42,513 bases of DNA from the NCBI GenBank assembly GCA_017646685.1, contig JAGCLZ010000114.1:1-42513 (forward strand), given 5' to 3'. A model generated the notes under the pieces. It ran no database searches. It worked only from the letters and a program-made list of their open reading frames with translations, and was not told where the DNA came from. Below are positions 22,809-31,489 of the stretch, in pieces. The stretch is from Bacteroidales bacterium. Lineage in GTDB: Bacteria > Bacteroidota > Bacteroidia > Bacteroidales > P3. Positions within the stretch are counted from its first letter, which is position 1; each line of letters starts with the position of its first letter. Made by a program: the position numbers and the translations under genes.

Positions 22809-23363
22809 ATGTATTGGGTGATATTAATAGCAATAGTATTGACAGTTTTGGTAGCTGTAGTTGCACTGAATATAGATGTAAAAAAGAGTTTTTCAGTGCT
22901 TTCTGTTATTATATTGATTGTGGGATTTGGATTGTTGTGGCTAGAAGTATCTACTACAGCCAATGCTATACAGTCTAAGCGTTCGTTGTCCGAAACGGTT
23001 GGTGCTGTAAGCAACTCAATACTTCAAGTGGTGGGCGAAGAGAATGCCGATTATAGATTTGATTACAATGATGCGACTAATATTTTTTTGACGTTAAAAC
23101 TATATTCGCCGGTATCGTTGGAAGGGATGGAAGTAAACGATATTGTAGGTCAAACGGTAGTTTCGTTGCCACAGGTAATAGGCAAGGAGTTGGCACAAAA
23201 ATATAAAACTCGTATTGTGGTAAATATATTTCTTATACTGCTTACTTTATGTGCAATGTGTTTTTTTGTAGCCAAAACAATGCAGGGTACATCAAGAGGT
23301 AGGAGTAGTAGAAGCTATAGCGATGAAGGATATAGCAAAAATACCCGTTTCGAAGATTTTTGA
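22809..23363 (+). CDS. Small membrane protein, first gene of the tubulin/PEGA operon
   Basis: A 184-residue protein with two N-terminal membrane helices (about 3-22 and 28-48), a soluble, probably periplasmic, region (about 50-135) and a third helix (about 140-160) followed by a Ser/Arg-rich cytoplasmic tail (GRSSRSYSDEGYSK). Its family was not recognised. Topology resembles a membrane anchor or adaptor. It lies 43 bases before the tubulin-like gene, so it may anchor or position that protein at the membrane. No other function can be stated. Confidence 0.75.
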   Translation: MYWVILIAIVLTVLVAVVALNIDVKKSFSVLSVIILIVGFGLLWLEVSTTANAIQSKRSLSETVGAVSNSILQVVGEENADYRFDYNDATNIFLTLKLYSPVSLEGMEVNDIVGQTVVSLPQVIGKELAQKYKTRIVVNIFLILLTLCAMCFFVAKTMQGTSRGRSSRSYSDEGYSKNTRFEDF

Positions 23364-23406
23364 TTATACAACTATATTATATAGAGAATAAAAAAACAAT
23401 AGATAT

Positions 23407-26400
23407 ATGGCAAATCATTTGATTATAGGATTAGGTGGAACCGGTGGTAAAATTATCCGAGAATTCCGCAAACGTATATATGAAGAATTTCGCACTCTTG
23501 AACCTGGTGAAGGTGTGCATATAGATTATGTTTATGTAGATTCGTCAACCGAAGATCTAAACGATCGTAAAGATTGGAAGGTGATGGGCAAGAGTGTGCA
23601 TTTGGGCGAAGCTCAAAAGGTTAATATCAATGGTGTTAATGCTTCGATGCTTGATAATATCAAGATGTATCCCGGATTGGAAGCTTTTCTTAATGGCGAA
23701 GATGTACGTATGATGCGTGGCGAAAAGATGGGGCCGCTTATTACTGCCGGTATCGGGGGACAACGTCGCAGACTGGGCCGTACATTGATAGCCAATAATA
23801 TGAGTGATAAAAACAATTCATTAAATTTTGAGGCTACAGTTCGTTCGGCTGTTCAACGTCTACAACAAAATAGTAGCGACCAAAGTGTAAACTTCCATAT
23901 CTGTGCCGGTTTGGCAGGCGGAACAGGTTCCGGTTCTATAGTAGATGCAGTGTCGCTTATACGAAAATGGTTTTATAATCCACAAGACCCTAAAACATTT
24001 AAGGTAAGACTTATGGTTTATATGCCTGAGCAAACAATGGTACACACTAATCATGATGCAGGTTTTTATCAAGCAAATGGTTATGCCGCATTGTCCGAAC
24101 TTAATGCAATGAGTGTTGGCAAGTATCACCCGGTTGATATTATGGGTGAAAAAGAATTGTTTGGTGATAGAGCACAACGCCTATTGCAAAATCAAGAAGC
24201 TTTCGAGGCTTGTTATATTTACAGCAATGTAAATGAGTATGGCAAAACACTTGAGTTGACTCAAGAATTGCCATCGGTAGTAGCCAACTTCCTTTTCCAA
24301 ACCATAGTGGCATCGGATATTGTTGGCGATAAAGGCCGAATGTCCAGAGTGGAAGGATGCGAAAATGAAGGTGCCGGACCCGAAGTGGATCAAGCCGGAC
24401 AAAGCACCCGCTCTCGTAAATTTTTGAGTTTTGGTATTACTCGTGTGTCTTATCCCGAAAGCGAAGTGAGGGAATTTGTTACCTATAGCTATGCCACACA
24501 GGTAGCCAAGCAACTTACCTACAATTATTGGATAGGAGGTCAAGGTTATAGCGAACGTACACTCGACGAGGTGGGTTCCGGTTATTTGGAAGAGATAAAG
24601 CAACCTAGAAATAGAGGTTCTTTGATGTTGGATAACAGTAGATTGATGTTATCCTCGGCTATTATAGATAACGATTCGTCAAAGAAATGGAAAGATATAG
24701 ATGAAACGTGGAGCTCGCGAACCGCACGCGAAACAAACGATATAATGCAAACTGAACCCGACAAGAAATTGTGGGTGAATAGTTTGAACGAGCGTTGCAA
24801 AAATTTCTTTGAAAGAGATTTTCGCAATCAAGGTGTAAAGGCTTTTTATACCAACCAACGAAAGGAACTGAAAGCATATGCTAAATTTATTCGTCGACAC
24901 ATTGAAAGTAAGATGTTTACCGATTGGACTGCCGGTAACAGATCAATGCTAGAGGTGGAAAAATATATAAGCATACTTATTTCGGACTGCAACGAACGTA
25001 TAAATAAGTTTACCGAACAAAAATCTAACTTGATGAATACCGAATTGTCTCGTTCGATGGACGAGATGAAACAATGCAAGGTAGATTACGACAATATTGG
25101 TTGGCTAAAGGATGCTATTACAGGTGCTTCGGGCAAGATATTTGGACGTTACCAAACTGCTATTACCGATTATTATACTACAGCAACTCGCATAGAAGCA
25201 TACGATTATGCCAAGGAATTGCTAGCCGAAATAGTTATAGAGTTGGGCAAAATGCAAGAAGGTGTACGAGCATTCAAAAATAGAATTGCCGAAATTAATG
25301 AAGAGGTAGAAAAACAAGCTGCTTCTAAATGTAAGACTAACGAGGAGCAAGACGAAGCAAACATTAAGAAATACGATCCCGAAAAAGTTAGAACTATTGT
25401 ACGTCAGTATACTTCGAACAAAGAGTATCAAGACAAAACAGCTCAAGCTATCCGAAATAGTTTTATAACAAATCTTGGTGAGGATGGCGAACGTTCGTTT
25501 GCAAACCTTTACGATAAAACAGACTTTAACAGTATAAGTGATACTATTTTGGATATTTGTACGAACAACGCTATTGAAGCAATGGAAGAAACTGCAAAAA
25601 GTGATCCTTTGTGCAGAATGATAGGTGTGAACATTCTTGAAAAACTAAAACAAGAACTTATTACCGAAGACCAATTGGATCAATTTGTAAAAAATATTGT
25701 ACAAAAGTCTAGCACATACGTGCAGTTTAATGCCGAAGAGAAATCAAAGATTATTGCCGGCAATGTAGGTGCTATGCAAAGTATGGTGCAGGTAAGTATA
25801 CCGGTAGCTGACGAAAATACTCAGGCTTTCAGAAATAAATTGGTAGAAGCTTTCAAGAGAACATTGCCGGGATTTACAGATGCGGATGTTTCGGAACACT
25901 ATAAAAACAACGAAATAGTATGCGTGTCGGCCAGAGCCGGCTTCCCATTGCGTTATTTGGCTAATATGGTTACTTTGCGTGAAAAGTATGAACGCTTGTT
26001 GGCAGCACAGGATGGAAACTATAATAAAATGCTTTTACATACCGAAAGTGGCGTTGAATTGCCTTCGCTTTTCGAAAAGTCTAAGGATGAAATCAAAAGA
26101 GATGTATTTAAATCTCTTATGTTGGCATACACTCTTGGTCTGATACAAGAACAACAAAATCCTGTAACCGGCGAGCGTTTTTCGGCAATGAAGAAGAAAG
26201 ATGCCTTTGGTAATGATGAATGGGTACAACTTGGAAAAGATTTTGCCTTGGTATGGGATGCACTGGGTAACGATTATGCCAAAGCTACAGAGTTGAAAAA
26301 CTTGGTAAAGAAAGCATTAGAAACCGAAGCTCGTAGCAACGAACAAAAGGCTGCTCTTAAACCTTTGTTGGGCAACGTGTTGGTAAATCAAGTGAAAGTA

Positions 26401-26493
26401 TCGTTGTGTGAAAACAACGAGTTCCATCCCGATTACCAAAAGTATAAGAATCTTGCATTAGAGATTCTTGAAAACGAATTGAAACAATTGTAG
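23407..26493 (+). CDS. Tubulin/FtsZ-like GTPase (Tubulin_2-type), 1028 aa
   Basis: A 1028-residue cytoplasmic protein. The N-terminal Rossmann-like start LIIGLGGTGGKIIREF (6-21) and the phosphate-binding GGTGSG loop (171-176 in AGLAGGTGSGSIVDAVSL) are the two hallmark GTP-contacting segments of tubulin/FtsZ-type proteins. The GTPase domain is about 1-420. The rest (420-1028) is largely helical with charged, coiled-coil-like stretches (for example 600-690) and is much longer than in FtsZ. Family knowledge: 'tubulin-like' large proteins (Pfam Tubulin_2) are encoded in accessory loci with undefined roles and may polymerise. It is placed here between a membrane protein and a zinc-ribbon membrane protein. 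Polymerisation and GTPase activity are inferred only. Confidence 0.85.
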   Translation: MANHLIIGLGGTGGKIIREFRKRIYEEFRTLEPGEGVHIDYVYVDSSTEDLNDRKDWKVMGKSVHLGEAQKVNINGVNASMLDNIKMYPGLEAFLNGEDVRMMRGEKMGPLITAGIGGQRRRLGRTLIANNMSDKNNSLNFEATVRSAVQRLQQNSSDQSVNFHICAGLAGGTGSGSIVDAVSLIRKWFYNPQDPKTFKVRLMVYMPEQTMVHTNHDAGFYQANGYAALSELNAMSVGKYHPVDIMGEKELFGDRAQRLLQNQEAFEACYIYSNVNEYGKTLELTQELPSVVANFLFQTIVASDIVGDKGRMSRVEGCENEGAGPEVDQAGQSTRSRKFLSFGITRVSYPESEVREFVTYSYATQVAKQLTYNYWIGGQGYSERTLDEVGSGYLEEIKQPRNRGSLMLDNSRLMLSSAIIDNDSSKKWKDIDETWSSRTARETNDIMQTEPDKKLWVNSLNERCKNFFERDFRNQGVKAFYTNQRKELKAYAKFIRRHIESKMFTDWTAGNRSMLEVEKYISILISDCNERINKFTEQKSNLMNTELSRSMDEMKQCKVDYDNIGWLKDAITGASGKIFGRYQTAITDYYTTATRIEAYDYAKELLAEIVIELGKMQEGVRAFKNRIAEINEEVEKQAASKCKTNEEQDEANIKKYDPEKVRTIVRQYTSNKEYQDKTAQAIRNSFITNLGEDGERSFANLYDKTDFNSISDTILDICTNNAIEAMEETAKSDPLCRMIGVNILEKLKQELITEDQLDQFVKNIVQKSSTYVQFNAEEKSKIIAGNVGAMQSMVQVSIPVADENTQAFRNKLVEAFKRTLPGFTDADVSEHYKNNEIVCVSARAGFPLRYLANMVTLREKYERLLAAQDGNYNKMLLHTESGVELPSLFEKSKDEIKRDVFKSLMLAYTLGLIQEQQNPVTGERFSAMKKKDAFGNDEWVQLGKDFALVWDALGNDYAKATELKNLVKKALETEARSNEQKAALKPLLGNVLVNQVKVSLCENNEFHPDYQKYKNLALEILENELKQL

Positions 26494-26518
26494 TATAAAT
26501 AATAAAAAATAAAATATT

Positions 26519-27190
26519 ATGGCACTAAAGAAAGGTGTTTGCAAAAACTTTGACAACTGCGATTTGGCAGATAAACAAGAAATACAAGAAGTGGAATCGA
26601 CAGAGTTTAAATGCTCGGAATGCGGAAAAGATTTGCACGAAATTGCTACTACCACAAAGCCTAAAGGTGGCTCAAAGAAAATAGTTGTTATTGCAGCTAT
26701 TTTGGTGGTTATTATAGGTGCTGCGTGTGCTTATCTTTTAGTGGGTAATGAACCGCAGATGCAGATTGAACCGAAATCTGAACAGCAGAATGAACAGCAG
26801 AATGAAGAACCACAGAACAAGCCTCAGACTGAACAGCAGGTAACGGAAGTGAATTCTACTGATGAATTTGAAGATATAGGTTGCATTACAGAGGAAGAAA
26901 TGAAAGAACTTGAAGCAGAATTCAAGAATAATCAACAAGCAGAAACTCAATATGACTATGATTTTGGTTGGGCTAAATATAATGGACCTATGAAAGGTGG
27001 TAAACCTCATGGTCCGACTGGAACACTTAAGATAACTCGTAGTTATAGTATTGATTTGAAAGATGGACTTGGTTCTACACTTGATGTATATCCTGGCGAA
27101 ACTATCGAAAATACCAAGTTTGATAATGGTCGGTTGCGTTCCGGTGAGTTGCATCGCCTTGATGGTACTCGTCCGTATTTCAATATATAG
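26519..27190 (+). CDS. Zinc-ribbon, single-span membrane protein with MORN-like C-terminus
   Basis: A 223-residue protein. The N-terminus has a two-part zinc ribbon: Cys-x4-Asn-Cys near residues 8-14 (VCKNFDNCDLA) and CSECG near 39. A membrane helix (KIVVIAAILVVIIGAACAYL, about 58-77) follows, then a Gln/Glu-rich linker (about 80-115), then a C-terminal domain starting FGWAKYNGPMKGGKPHGPTG, with a glycine/aromatic pattern like MORN repeats. The zinc ribbon side is likely cytoplasmic and could contact the tubulin-like protein encoded 25 bases upstream; the C-terminal part likely lies outside the membrane. A bridging role is inferred. Confidence 0.78.
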   Translation: MALKKGVCKNFDNCDLADKQEIQEVESTEFKCSECGKDLHEIATTTKPKGGSKKIVVIAAILVVIIGAACAYLLVGNEPQMQIEPKSEQQNEQQNEEPQNKPQTEQQVTEVNSTDEFEDIGCITEEEMKELEAEFKNNQQAETQYDYDFGWAKYNGPMKGGKPHGPTGTLKITRSYSIDLKDGLGSTLDVYPGETIENTKFDNGRLRSGELHRLDGTRPYFNI

Positions 27191-27222
27191 TTTTTACTAG
27201 ATGTTTTATAACTTTTAAACAG

Positions 27223-28152
27223 ATGATTAAGCGGTATTTTATAGTACTATTTACTATAAGCTTTGCACTAGGAGGTGTAGCTGTTGCACAGACTGATGTG
27301 GAACGGCTACATCATCATTTTATACAGCGCCTGGTATATGGTTCTGAGAAAGGAGAACTGCAAGGCAAACCAATAGATAAATTTATGCAAGAGGAGAAAA
27401 TTTCTATCCTCGAAGGTGATTTTAAATTATTGGGAGTTTTGAATAGTGATACTTCTGCCATAATGGAGATGACTATTGTGGATGGCAAACGCTATGCCAT
27501 AAGTTTTATTAAGGATAGTGTGAGAAAGGCTGTTATCAGTTATCCGGCATCGTATCAGCTTATACTTGGAACCACTCTTATGGAGGCAGAGAATTTGTTG
27601 TTGAATAATGTTCGACGTACGGCGTTGCCACCGGTAGAGGATGGTAGTATTTCGGGCGATATATTGCAACGAATAGGTACTAGTGATATATATCTTTTAA
27701 AGGGTTTTCATTACACATTGCCCGAACTCAATGCCAATCGCTACTATGTAAAAGAGAGCGACACTGTTTATTCTTTGCTATACAGCGAGGATTTGCCTAT
27801 GGAAACTATGGCAAACCTTATTACCGGCACAGAGATAGAAAACCAATTGATGTTGAATATCACTATGGTGAAGTATGGTTATAAGATAGATAGTGCAACT
27901 GTTCCTTTAAGGCAATGGATTACCTATTGCTTTTCGGAGGGATGTGTGCCTTATTTTGGGGTAATGACTAAAGAGTCGGAAAAAATGGTTTGTGAGCTTT
28001 TGATGATAAACGAAATGCTGGGGTATGCCCATGTTATGAAAATGGAGTTTAATCCCAAAATATTGGCCAATCGTGAAGGTAAAATTAAAGCTCGATTAAA
28101 TAGTTATATTCCTATTTGGAATTTAAAGTCGTTGATGGATGATAAAAACTAA
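27223..28152 (+). CDS. Secreted protein of unknown function
   Basis: A 309-residue protein with a signal peptide ending near GVAVAQ (residue 22). The mature part mixes strands and helices with no recognised motif: an initial helix (VERLHHHFIQRLVYG), a strand-rich middle and a helical end. It has few cysteines. Lying 32 bases after the zinc-ribbon gene and four bases before the next, it is part of the operon and probably a periplasmic component. Function unknown. Confidence 0.72.
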   Translation: MIKRYFIVLFTISFALGGVAVAQTDVERLHHHFIQRLVYGSEKGELQGKPIDKFMQEEKISILEGDFKLLGVLNSDTSAIMEMTIVDGKRYAISFIKDSVRKAVISYPASYQLILGTTLMEAENLLLNNVRRTALPPVEDGSISGDILQRIGTSDIYLLKGFHYTLPELNANRYYVKESDTVYSLLYSEDLPMETMANLITGTEIENQLMLNITMVKYGYKIDSATVPLRQWITYCFSEGCVPYFGVMTKESEKMVCELLMINEMLGYAHVMKMEFNPKILANREGKIKARLNSYIPIWNLKSLMDDKN

Positions 28153-28156
28153 TGAT

Positions 28157-29110
28157 ATGATTAAGAAATTTACAATTACGCTTTTAGCGTTGATTATGGG
28201 AGTGGTTGTAATGGCTCAGCAAGAATCTGTAAGTAAGCAAATAAATCAGATAAAGCGAAATCCATTGTACATCTATTCCGAAGCTACGATGGCTACAGAG
28301 GAAGAAGCACGCGAAGTGGCTTGTGAAATGCTTTTGAAACAAGTAAAGGAGTATGCTGAATCAAAAAAATATCTGGTAAAGGCTGATAATATCTTGATAA
28401 AGGACATTCAAACAAAAAGTGAGTCGCTTATGATGCGACGTGGTACTATGTATCGTGTGTTTGTGTATGTTAGCAAGATAGATATTGAACCTGTAAATAA
28501 TGTTACAAACATTAATAGCTCTACCGGCACTACGATAAGTACCAATAATGTGGTGACAAAAGTAACGAACGCTAAACCTACTGTTGAACAAAAACAGAAA
28601 GAGCCGGAGACAGTAAAGAAAAAAGAGAATGTTGTTTCGAAAAAGAAAAAAGAGGATTATTTTTCGAAAACGAAGAAAGTAGAGCCGGCTGTAAAATCGG
28701 AACCGGCTACAGTGAAATCGGAACCGGCTGTAAAATCGGAACCGGTGGTAGCTAATGAGAAAAAGGAAATCAATACTACAAAAGAGATCGAAACTATGAA
28801 TATCCATTCGGGAAATCTTCCTAAATGGCAGCAACAAGCAATTGAGTCTTTACTTACTTGTGCTAATGTGTCGGAAATTATTAATAAACTAAATCGATTG
28901 AAAGCGGAATATAAGATAAGTGGATACGGAACTGCAGATAAATGTCGTTCGGTAGCCAGCTCTTATTGGATTATTTTTGATTCCGATGGAAGACTAGTTA
29001 CTATATTAGGAATGGGAGAAACAGAAAGACTTGATTATAGTTCAGCGCAAACATCTTCGTTAGAAAAATATAGAGGAATGAATGCATTATGGTTTAATTT
29101 TGCAAAATAA
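28157..29110 (+). CDS. Secreted protein with KSEPA repeat linker
   Basis: About 317 residues from the Met at 28157; an upstream in-frame ATG at 28139 overlaps the previous gene and is disfavoured. The signal peptide ends near VVVMAQ. Residues about 25-115 contain IYSEATMATEEEAREVACEM and a strand-helix pattern reminiscent of FlgT/LPP20-like periplasmic domains (tentative). A charged low-complexity linker follows, with repeats of VKSEPA encoded by near-identical 21-27-bp DNA repeats at about 28680-28745. A C-terminal globular domain (about 215-317) starts with a helix LPKWQQQAIESLLTCANVS. Probably periplasmic; function unknown. Confidence 0.72.
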   Translation: MIKKFTITLLALIMGVVVMAQQESVSKQINQIKRNPLYIYSEATMATEEEAREVACEMLLKQVKEYAESKKYLVKADNILIKDIQTKSESLMMRRGTMYRVFVYVSKIDIEPVNNVTNINSSTGTTISTNNVVTKVTNAKPTVEQKQKEPETVKKKENVVSKKKKEDYFSKTKKVEPAVKSEPATVKSEPAVKSEPVVANEKKEINTTKEIETMNIHSGNLPKWQQQAIESLLTCANVSEIINKLNRLKAEYKISGYGTADKCRSVASSYWIIFDSDGRLVTILGMGETERLDYSSAQTSSLEKYRGMNALWFNFAK

Positions 29111-29120
29111 TAGATATAAG

Positions 29121-30083
29121 ATGAAAAAGATATTATTGTTAGTTTTAGCTATTGTATTTGGATACGTGGCAAATGCACAAGATGTGGTGTATTTTGAGTT
29201 TTCTGATGGTATAGAAGGAAACCTTAAAAGTGTGATGGAACGAAATACATCTAATTTACTTACAGCTATCAATCGTGCCGAAAGCACTAATAGTGATATA
29301 AATTATACGGGTATAAGTATTGACAATCTTGCTTCGCAAAGTATAGGAATGATGTGGAATAATGTTCGTTTTAGAGTATTGGACGAAGATATCGTAGAAC
29401 ATTGTTTGAGCATCAAGTCGAGTTCGGGAAAGGTTATAGGTTATCAAGTGCGTAATATTGCAGTTGAAATGAAACCGCGTGATAATACTTATATTGGAGA
29501 CCTAAACCAAGAAGTTTGTATCAATTTTGATAGAAATGGTCGTATAAGCGATTTTAATATCACTATGGGTTTGCAACAATATGTAAAACTTATAAAGGAA
29601 GGTGAACGCTTGGATGATTTGGATCGTCGTATGCAAATTTTGCACTGGGTAGAACAATTCCGTAATGCCTATATTACAAAAGATATAAACTTTATGGAAA
29701 ATGTGTTTAGCGATGATGCTCTTATCGTTACCGGTAAAGTGGTGAAACGTCAAAAAACAGATATGAAGCCTATAAGTGTGGAATATACTACGCAAGGAAA
29801 ACAACAATATTTGAATGGTTTGCGTCGTGTGTTTAAAAACAATGCCTACATAAACGTTAATTTTGATGAGATTAAGATAGTTCGTCATGGTGCCAAACCA
29901 AACTATTATGGAGTTACTCTTAAACAAGGATGGAACACCAAGGGTTATAGCGATGAGGGTATAGTGTTTATAGTATGGGATTTTACTGATGAGTTTAATC
30001 CAAAGATAATGGTGCGTACATGGCAACCAATGCAAATTGATGATAAAGATGTATTTACACTTGGCAATTTTAAGTTGAACTAA
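29121..30083 (+). CDS. Secreted protein with NTF2-like C-terminal domain
   Basis: A 320-residue protein from MKKILLLVLAIVFGYVANAQ (signal peptide); the longer frame starting at 29082 overlaps the previous gene and is not used. The first half (about 20-165) is strand-rich. The second half (about 180-320) starts LHWVEQFRNAYITKDINFMENVFSDDALI, a helix-turn-strand pattern characteristic of NTF2-like (SnoaL-type) domains, ending with WDFTDEFNPKIMVRTW. No catalytic residues can be assigned. It follows by 10 bases and precedes the first PEGA gene by four bases, so it is an operon member in the periplasm. Confidence 0.75.
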   Translation: MKKILLLVLAIVFGYVANAQDVVYFEFSDGIEGNLKSVMERNTSNLLTAINRAESTNSDINYTGISIDNLASQSIGMMWNNVRFRVLDEDIVEHCLSIKSSSGKVIGYQVRNIAVEMKPRDNTYIGDLNQEVCINFDRNGRISDFNITMGLQQYVKLIKEGERLDDLDRRMQILHWVEQFRNAYITKDINFMENVFSDDALIVTGKVVKRQKTDMKPISVEYTTQGKQQYLNGLRRVFKNNAYINVNFDEIKIVRHGAKPNYYGVTLKQGWNTKGYSDEGIVFIVWDFTDEFNPKIMVRTWQPMQIDDKDVFTLGNFKLN

Positions 30084-30087
30084 CGAA

Positions 30088-31422
30088 ATGAAGAAGCATA
30101 TATTTTTTCTATTAGCAGTAGTATTTTCGACTTCTGTATTTTCGCAGCAGTTGAAAGTGGTAGAGAATTTGTATAAAGACGAGAATTCGAGATATGCTAT
30201 TGATTATCCCAGGGAGGATTTTAATAAAACTCTTTGTGGTCTTATTCTCGTAGAATTGGATATGCCGGAAGCAACATTTGAAGGTGATGTTGTATATTCT
30301 GAATATCAAAATGGTGTGTGGTGGATATACATGTTGGATGGTGCAAACTGGCTTACGGTTAAAGCTAATGAATATGTACCTTTGCGTCTCGAATTTAGTC
30401 CTATAAAGATAGAGAGTGCTGCTACTTATTTTATGAAGATAGAAAAGGTGCAAAACGAATCCATACCATTGGTAAGACAATATCTGGTTATACGTACTGA
30501 ACCATCGGATGCTAAAATATATGTCGATGGTGAATATGTAGGACAAGGCGAAGTAGCACCATTTTTGCCGGTTCATAAAGAACATCACTATAAGGTGGAA
30601 GCTCCGCTGTATCATTCGGAAGAAGGAATAGTGCGAATGACTGCCGACAATACAACTGAGTTGGAAGTAAAGTTGGAGCCAGTGGATTTGGGATATTTGG
30701 TAAGTATACGAACCGACCAGTTTGGCGATAGTTTGTATGTCGACGATAATTTTATGGGTGTTTCGCCACAAGAGTTGTATTTTGAGATAGGTTCATATCA
30801 GATAGAGGCTAGACGTGGAATGGCTGTAATGGAACGAACCTTGGAAATAACAGATAAACTGCGAAAAGATGAGACTCTAGATGTTCTTATAGAAATAAAA
30901 GAATATGATTTTGTTGACTTGGGATTGAACGTTAAATGGGCTACATGTAATGTTGGCGCTTCTGTACCTGAAGAATATGGCCATTGTTATACGTGGGGCG
31001 AAACAATGTTCAAGGATGAATATGTTTTGGACAATTGTGCTACCTGTCGTGATACTATATATGAGATAAGCGGTAGTGCTACACATGATGCGGCAAGGGT
31101 TAATTGTGGCAAAAAATGGAGAATCCCAACAAAGGATGAGATGGCCGAACTGAAGGATAGATGCCAATGGACATGGACTGAAAAGAATGGTGTGAAAGGT
31201 TATGAGATAACCGGACCTAATGGAAACACTATTTTTATGCCGGCTGCCGGAAATTATATGGGATCAACGAGGTACAATGCCGGTATAGGTGGTTTGTATT
31301 GGACTGCAACATCGCCCTCTACCGAAAAAGGAAATGCTTATTATTTGCATTTCGATGTGGATAGAAATATAATTTCAGCCGATAGATATTATGGGCTTGC
31401 AATACGTCCGGTGATAGATTAA
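30088..31422 (+). CDS. Exported protein: shared N-domain, two PEGA repeats, FISUMP domain
   Basis: A 444-residue protein with a signal peptide ending near VFSQ. Residues about 20-120 form an unnamed N-terminal domain found in all four large proteins of this cluster (SQQLKVVENLYKD ... CGLILVELDMPEATFEGD ... WWIYM). Two PEGA-type beta repeats follow (about 130-205, with IYVDGEYVGQGEVAPFLPV, and 206-275). The C-terminal part (about 275-444) is a Fibrobacter major paralogue (FISUMP) domain: FVDLGLNVKWATCNVGA, EYGHCYTWGE, WRIPTKDEMAEL, GLYWTATSPS and IRPVID. FISUMP has a C-type-lectin-like fold and is usually at the surface. A binding or adhesion role is inferred. Confidence 0.85.
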   Translation: MKKHIFFLLAVVFSTSVFSQQLKVVENLYKDENSRYAIDYPREDFNKTLCGLILVELDMPEATFEGDVVYSEYQNGVWWIYMLDGANWLTVKANEYVPLRLEFSPIKIESAATYFMKIEKVQNESIPLVRQYLVIRTEPSDAKIYVDGEYVGQGEVAPFLPVHKEHHYKVEAPLYHSEEGIVRMTADNTTELEVKLEPVDLGYLVSIRTDQFGDSLYVDDNFMGVSPQELYFEIGSYQIEARRGMAVMERTLEITDKLRKDETLDVLIEIKEYDFVDLGLNVKWATCNVGASVPEEYGHCYTWGETMFKDEYVLDNCATCRDTIYEISGSATHDAARVNCGKKWRIPTKDEMAELKDRCQWTWTEKNGVKGYEITGPNGNTIFMPAAGNYMGSTRYNAGIGGLYWTATSPSTEKGNAYYLHFDVDRNIISADRYYGLAIRPVID

Positions 31423-31489
31423 GGTATTTGAAACTAATAAAGAAAGAAATAATATTTTGTAACATATTAAATATTTCAATAGCAACTAA

